From the NCBI RefSeq assembly GCF_949628265.1, contig NC_088786.1, positions 8,680,001-8,744,000 of the forward strand: 64,000 nucleotides of DNA, written 5' to 3'. Origin of the DNA: Cloeon dipterum (taxonomy: Eukaryota > Arthropoda > Insecta > Ephemeroptera > Baetidae). Position 1 is the stretch's first letter; each line of letters begins with the position of its first letter. A program made the translations under genes and the position numbers. Positions 58,201 through 64,000 of this stretch are shown piece by piece. The notes beneath the pieces were generated by a model. That model was not told where the DNA came from. It was given only the letters and a program-made list of their open reading frames with translations, and searched no databases.

Positions 58201-61167
58201 AGCTCATCTCCTTCTCTCTCTGTTGTCAACCAGCTCTTTCATCTGCAATTCGTCGGCGTCGAACAAAGCCCGAGTTTTCGTTAAGGATTCTCTTTATTTC
58301 TCACGCGCGGCCGGGTTTTCCAGCATCCTCGCGGCGCCTGTTGCAATCGGCCGAAAGTGAAATAATGATCTCACTCGCGACGGCGGTGGCAGTGGCACTC
58401 GCTGTGCTGCTGCTGCTCCTGCTGCCGTGGATGTGTGTTTGCCTCTCTTATTGATTTATGCAAGTTCTTAGTAAATAAGCAATGTAGAAAAGTTGAGATT
58501 CAATTTGCTCGGGTCGAGGTCACGCCGGTTTCTGTCATTCACGACATTTGACGTGTGCACTGTGCAGCAGCAACAAAGATTCGTTCTATCTTGAGGAATA
58601 AATCTCACCAAGGGAGATAAATTAATTCTGCTTCGGCAGTTTACTATGGATCATAGAATTTCTCCGACTATTTGAAGAGCACTGGGATGCAAAAGCAAAG
58701 GCTGCAGTAAACTGGGGCACAAAGAATTTTCTTTTATAACGGAATTGCCGATGTAAGACACGAAGTTTGAACTTGTAAAACTGGGTATAGGATCGGAAAC
58801 ATTGAATTATTTTATTTATACTCTTCATTGAACCAAAAATTACACTTATCAGCGACATCCACACAAATTGCTATATAACTTAGACGGAGATTTTTCTTTT
58901 TGTAATATTCTTGTACATTTCAAGATATTTTTCAATCATATTTTATGGATTTTTGCGCTGAAAAAATCCAGCAAATTTGACTTCCAAACGGACTCTTGAG
59001 CAAAAAAATAGCCGTAAAGAATTGCTTAAAACTCTTTTATTGCCACTAAAATATTCAAATTAAGATTTTTTAATCATGAATTTTTGAGCAAGGGAGACTA
59101 GTTTTTTTTTAATTTAGTACAATTATTCGGTTTTTATCATTTAGAACTGATCTTTCGTCTCAAGCATGCCAAGTTCTAAGACCATACAAGACGGATTTGG
59201 CAAATTTAGATAGCTTCAAACGTTTTTTAACGCTTAACAGTTATGAATGGCTCATACTGTGTGCTCATTTGATTTTCCTGGAACGTTTGGAAGTTCATAA
59301 AAACCCCAATCGTTTGAATCCCACAGCGCTACTTATGAAATTTCTACATAAATAATTTTACGCCCCTAGATATTTACAAACAAATTTCCTTGTTGAAATA
59401 TTACACAAAATCTAGTACTAACAAATCCTATTAACATCTACTTTAATCATAAATAAAACGCTTGTTTCCCGTGCATGGTGGTTAAAGCTGAAACTAAAAT
59501 CCAAACAGTGCTTGTACAAGAGCCATTTCAACTAACAGTGTAGATCATGTACAAAAACCCGGGAGTGTTTTGCTCGAGATTAAACGTAGCATAGTATGAA
59601 TAATTAATTATTGCAACCTCAAGTGAGGCGTGCTGCATTACGTCTAGTCTAATAAACACGTGTATGGATTTTGCAGAGGAGGCGAGAAAGAGGGCGCATA
59701 GAACTGAGCAGAGTCAGTGTAGTCGAAACCGCTCAATTAGCGGGGGACGGCGAGCCTCCGCCCCCGGTCGGATTCGCTTTCCAGGTGGGCTACGCCGAGG
59801 GAGGCCAGAGCTTCACCCTGCATTTGCTCGCCAGCAAAGAGCAGGACAGGGCCGACTGGATCAGGTCTATCAGAGCAGGTGCGTTCTCGATGTTCCCTCT
59901 CCAAAATCTCGGGAAAGTTTTATTTATTTACTTGTTTATTCTTGCATAGCACTTAAAATTAAAGTACTTCGAGAAACGGCAAACGAAGGTAGCAAGATCT
60001 TGCAAAAAGATCAATTAAAAGTGAATTTTATTATACAATTTTTGTTATTTTATAACTCTTGAGTTGATGAAGACGTTTTCCTTACAAGGAAACCTCGCAT
60101 ACTGACTGAAAGTAAGTTTTTTTTTAATTTTCTGAGAAACGATCAAATATAGAAAGCGGTGTATGATTTGAACTATGTCAAGAAAATCAATAACAATTCA
60201 TTGGTGAACATCAATTTGCACTTATAATTCTTGAAGATAAAAAATTGGGTCAAAATTAATGGTCAAGTGGGTTATGTGATAAACGTTAAGGACCCTTTTA
60301 AATCTCAATCTTCACTTTCCAAAGGTGAATTTAAAATAAAATTTATCTAGCCAAGCAAGATCCAAATCTTAGGCCCCAGAGGTCAAGGCCAAAATTGACA
60401 TTTTTTATTTAATCGCGATTTAAAAACGTTTTGATCTAAATAAATCAGCTTCCTTACTATACGTCTAATTTATTTTTTATTCTGATATTAAAAAATTGAC
60501 AGATGATTTCCTTTCATTTGCCTAATATTCATATCAATTACTTTATCAATGCAAGTGGAGATTCCGATCTCGTGACGAATAATTTTGCTGATAGCTGGTA
60601 AATGTTCCCCACATTAATCTAATTCTAATCTAGTTCTGTTAATCTCTTTGAAGAACAAGGAGTTAGATAATTTTTTAAGACAGCAACACATCAAGCCGAT
60701 TTCAATAAAAATGCATTTTCGCTAACTTATCTTTCATGTCACTTAAAAGCCTGTCAAATTTTCACACAAAAAAATCTCTTCAAATTCGTCACAGTTTATC
60801 GATTCCCCCATTTAACGCCAAAACACAATTAGGCATCATCAATCGAGAAAAGAACTGCGTCGTTCGACAGTTCAAACAACACTCTCGAGCCAGAGATAAT
60901 CTAATCAGCGGCTCTCGGATTTTTCCGCAGTGTGCGCAGACAACATCAACCTGAGCGAACGGTTTCACGTGGGTGTGTGGAACGGTCGGCGGTGGTCGTG
61001 CTGCAGGGTGCCGACGCGTTCAGCAGAGGGGTGCGACTCAAGCTCGTGGACTCCGCGCAACCAGCAGTCAAACCGCAGCACCAACTCGAACCAGCAAACA
61101 CAGCTGTCGGTCATCAGCGCGCCTACAACAGTGGCTGAGCCGGAGCAGACGCCTTCTACTCGCTTGG
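55240..61167 (+). CDS. Btk29A: Tec-family tyrosine kinase, N-terminal part (Btk29A-like)
   Basis: Four exons (55240-55389, 55588-55689, 59677-59878, 60931-61167) are in phase; the gene continues past the window, so the CDS is partial. Tec kinases are cytoplasmic tyrosine kinases recruited to phosphoinositides; in flies Btk29A acts in ring-canal growth, dorsal closure and epithelial signalling. Seen: a PH domain split over exons 1-3 (VLKQGFMVKRSQNKKR, VNYKQRWFVLT, RIELSRVSVVE, DRADWIRSIRA). Arg32 lies at the position of the phosphoinositide-binding Arg28 of human BTK. The zinc-binding Btk motif has H164, C175, C176 and C186, exactly the H-x10-CC-x9-C spacing of BTK. A Ser/Gln/Pro-rich linker follows. 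Exon 2 adds 34 residues inside the PH domain and is phase 0 on both sides, so it may be a skipped cassette. SH3, SH2 and kinase domains are not in view. Confidence 0.88.
55690..59676 (+). other. Btk29A: Btk29A-like intron 2 with CpG-rich island
   Basis: Mostly AT-rich intron. The block from about 57540 to 58170 is strongly GC/CpG-rich and ends part of its length in a good donor, AAAGAG|GTGAGCG (exon end 57953). It looks like an internal promoter with a noncoding first exon. Frames through it in all directions are low-complexity Arg/Ala/Pro and are probably fortuitous. Confidence 0.4.
59879..60930 (+). other. Btk29A: Btk29A-like intron 3
   Basis: AT-rich intron between the PH and Btk-motif exons; nothing further recognised. 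Confidence 0.6.
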
Positions 61168-64000
61168 GTGAGTTTTCCACTTTTTTTCCCCGCTAGACGA
61201 TCGGGATATTTGTCTGTCCGGTCAGCCGTGGCCTAAGATGCATCGCTGACACCGCTGGGCATAAATTACACTCGTCGGTGCATTTTACAGCGCTCGAGCT
61301 GACGGCACGCCGTTAGCATTAGCATAAAGCTGGAATTTCAATGAATTATGAGCCTGATGGAGATAAGGGGATTGCTTCGGAAGCCTCTGGATTTTGCCGT
61401 TTTGCGATAAAAGCTGGTTTTTAAAGCGCAAATCATAAATTATGGTATTGAGATCGTGGACTGAAACATTGCTGAATTGTGAAGCTTATCTTTGTGGAAC
61501 ATTTGTTGGCGTGGTCTTTTACAAGCTTTTTGGTGCGGAAATTAGAATATATTTTGCTATTTTACTGCCAATATTTAAGATCAAAATGTGGAAAATAAGA
61601 GAGGTGGTACACTGAATGCACGAAATTAATAATATTTTGTTATATACATTTATTTAAAGATAAATATGCTAGAAATGAAAACTTGTGGGATTTTTCTTAT
61701 CTTTTCAATAGAATTCAATGCCTTTTTAACCGTATAATTTTTACGTATCATTATTTGGTTTTTTAAAAATACCCTAATGACCTTTTTCCAGGTTGTCAGG
61801 AAAATTATTTAAATTGCCCAAGAGTAGCAATATTTTCTATTTACTGGATTTTTACCCCTAATGATTTAGAAACCGACCAAATATGTTTCAAAATAGCAAT
61901 CAAAACTGACTTTCAGGTTTGAGAAAATATTTCAACTGAAAAACCAATCAGATTTAATTTCAATATTAAAACAAAGCGACACAAGGTTCCTGACGCACAA
62001 CTTAATGTTGCGCTTTTCCTCGCACTGAAAGTTGATTTAGACCGTATTAGAGGGTTTCATTGTGCCAAAATGGCTATATATTGCATGATTCGTGCTCAAT
62101 TTATCGTCCGATTATGATGGTGTAAAATTCACAGCCTTAATTTAAAAGTATCCAAAGAAAATCACTAGAATCTTAGCCAATTTTCTCCAATATAAAATTG
62201 CACTACTACCCAGGCCAATTTTAGCTGTTAACACTATACCCTCAAGGAGAGTGACAACAAAGATTCCTCTTAATTAACACAAAAAGACCGAAAACACCCA
62301 TTATCTTATTTCTGCTAATTAAAGGTGATTGTTTTGAAGAGCATTGTTCAACGACAACAATCCAGATCCAGAGTAGATTTGTGTTGCTGCTTCTCTTCCG
62401 GCCCTTGCGACACTAATAGCGACGCCGTTGTGACATACCGAAACGACATTATTTAATCTCACGAAATGCTTCTTCGAATTTCGAGTCCCTCAGGCGAGCG
62501 TTATGATTTTTCACCTTCCCCGTCCTTTTTTATGGACACCTGAAGCATCATCGAAACCCAAGCGGCCTCCTGAACGACATCGCTGTAATGTTTACACTCA
62601 CGCAACCACCGTCATAATAAAAATAATACGATTTGAAAGCCAATCTGCTCATGATAAACAACTTGCATCGGCCACGCGTGCTGGACAGTAAACATACAGA
62701 TTGAATGTGTACAGAAAAAAACGCCATCCGGTGACTTTCAGCAAGATGAGAGGAAAAAACCTTTGTTGCGAGAACATCTAATAGCCGCGCTGCAGATGCA
62801 TGTCGTGTGTACGGCATTGCGCATTTTGATCAGAAAATCGCTGCCATAGGTAAACAGTGCGCGCTGGAGGTCACTTGTTTTTACTCAGCGACAGCGTCGT
62901 TAAAGAGCGTGATATTCGATTGCCAGCGCCGCTGCTGATTAGCTAACCCACGCTCCGAGAAGTCGTGTGTGGTTGCCATCCTCGTGTTTATTTATGCCGA
63001 CTTTTTAACATTAATTTAGCAATTTGTATGTGATTACATGATTTAAATGCACGATCATTTTCTGGTGCCTTAATTTGATTAAAAAAAACTCGTTTCTGAC
63101 AGAAAAATTGAACAATTTTACCAAAATATTTTAAAATTCAGATAAGGGGGAAGAGATTTGATTTTGTTTTTTGCTCGGTTACTTTCAAATTAGAATTTAA
63201 ATATTGCCATAGGATTATCTGACTTACTGCTTCTTCCTTCAAGATTAAAAATAATTATTTGAATGAAACCCTTTTAAAATTTCACTGAGTTTGATTTATT
63301 CTAATATCTTTTCTGGTAGTGAGACTGATAAATACTTTTAAAAAGTAAAAATTTAATCTAAAATCAGACTTAAAAATTTAGCTTTCGGAAAAACTGGCCT
63401 GGATTAATTCGCAAATTAGTTGAAGATTCAGACTTATTAAGACAGAATTTAAATAGATTTAAAATGGTTTGAGTGTGCTTTATACTAATTTGAACTATAT
63501 GATGGTGGTATAATATTGTTATGTAGCACTTGAAAGCCTATGAGCTCAGTCAGGTAAATTGTAAAAATGTTATTACATTTTTTCTTCAATTTTAACACTT
63601 TTTAATTTTCATTTAATTTTGACTACATTTACGGTAGTTTCAACATTTAAAAATGATTAGCCAAACAAATTTGACTCTTTTAATTTGAAATGCTATTTTG
63701 TTATAAATCGATTTGCACAGTTCCTGGAATTATTTTATTACTGTCCACAATATGAGAAAATTGTTGAACTCCATTAGAGATTTACTTCCCCTTTAACATC
63801 TTCAAACTTTAATCCCTTTCTAGTGCTCATTCCATATTCCTAACGTTTAATTTGAACTTTTACTGTCAACATCCCTCAAAAATTAATTTTGTCATTCACT
63901 GCTGTGAGGAAAATTCGTTCAATATTGAATTAACCTCCGGGCTCTGCCTGTGTGAGATCGGTCTGGCAAGCAGAGTCGGAGGAGCCGGCCAACAAGGCTG
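61168..64000 (+). other. Btk29A: Start of Btk29A-like intron 4
   Basis: Donor TTGG|GTGAGT at 61168 opens an intron that appears to run to the window end. No SH3, SH2 or kinase exon is visible. GC rises again in the last 80 nt, which might approach another exon or regulatory block, but I see no clear splice acceptor with a recognisable reading frame. Confidence 0.45.

Overview
The window is nuclear DNA of a multicellular animal, almost certainly an arthropod and probably an insect. All recognised genes are split by GT-AG introns, many only 51-60 nt long. Exons are GC-richer than the AT-rich introns and spacers. The gene set includes Gliotactin and a Btk29A-type Tec kinase. I cannot name the species. 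I joined exons by hand using splice sites, phase and family similarity; every complete model closes in frame.

Layout. 350-1007 (minus): a tiny two-exon metallothionein-like gene with a TATA box and two metal-response elements. 2263-4355 (plus): glucosamine-6-phosphate deaminase. 5461-7899 (minus): the GPI-anchor remodelling phosphoesterase PGAP5/MPPE1. 8817-14629 (minus): the retrograde intraflagellar transport subunit IFT121/WDR35 in 20 exons, with an RFX X-box-like site upstream. 15726-26642 (plus): Gliotactin in 13 exons; its last intron holds a 2.64-kb inverted-repeat element (23121-25757).

33567-51441 (plus): a Dbs/MCF2L-like RhoGEF in 21 coding exons. Its 10.6-kb second coding intron contains a complete same-strand nested gene (37413-39749) of an uncharacterised, possibly transposon-derived family. 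53381-54389 (minus): SBDS, the ribosome maturation factor. 55240 onward (plus): the N-terminal part of a Tec-family tyrosine kinase (Btk29A-like: PH domain and Btk zinc motif). Its SH3-SH2-kinase part lies beyond the window.

The genes do not form a pathway; this is an ordinary animal gene neighbourhood. IFT121/Gliotactin and SBDS/Btk29A are divergent pairs sharing upstream regions. The most unusual items are the hairpin-forming element in the Gliotactin intron, the nested gene, the Cys-rich metallothionein, and the promoter motifs (MREs, X-box, NRF1 site, hairpin palindrome). No rRNA, tRNA, CRISPR array or bacterial-type operon was seen.
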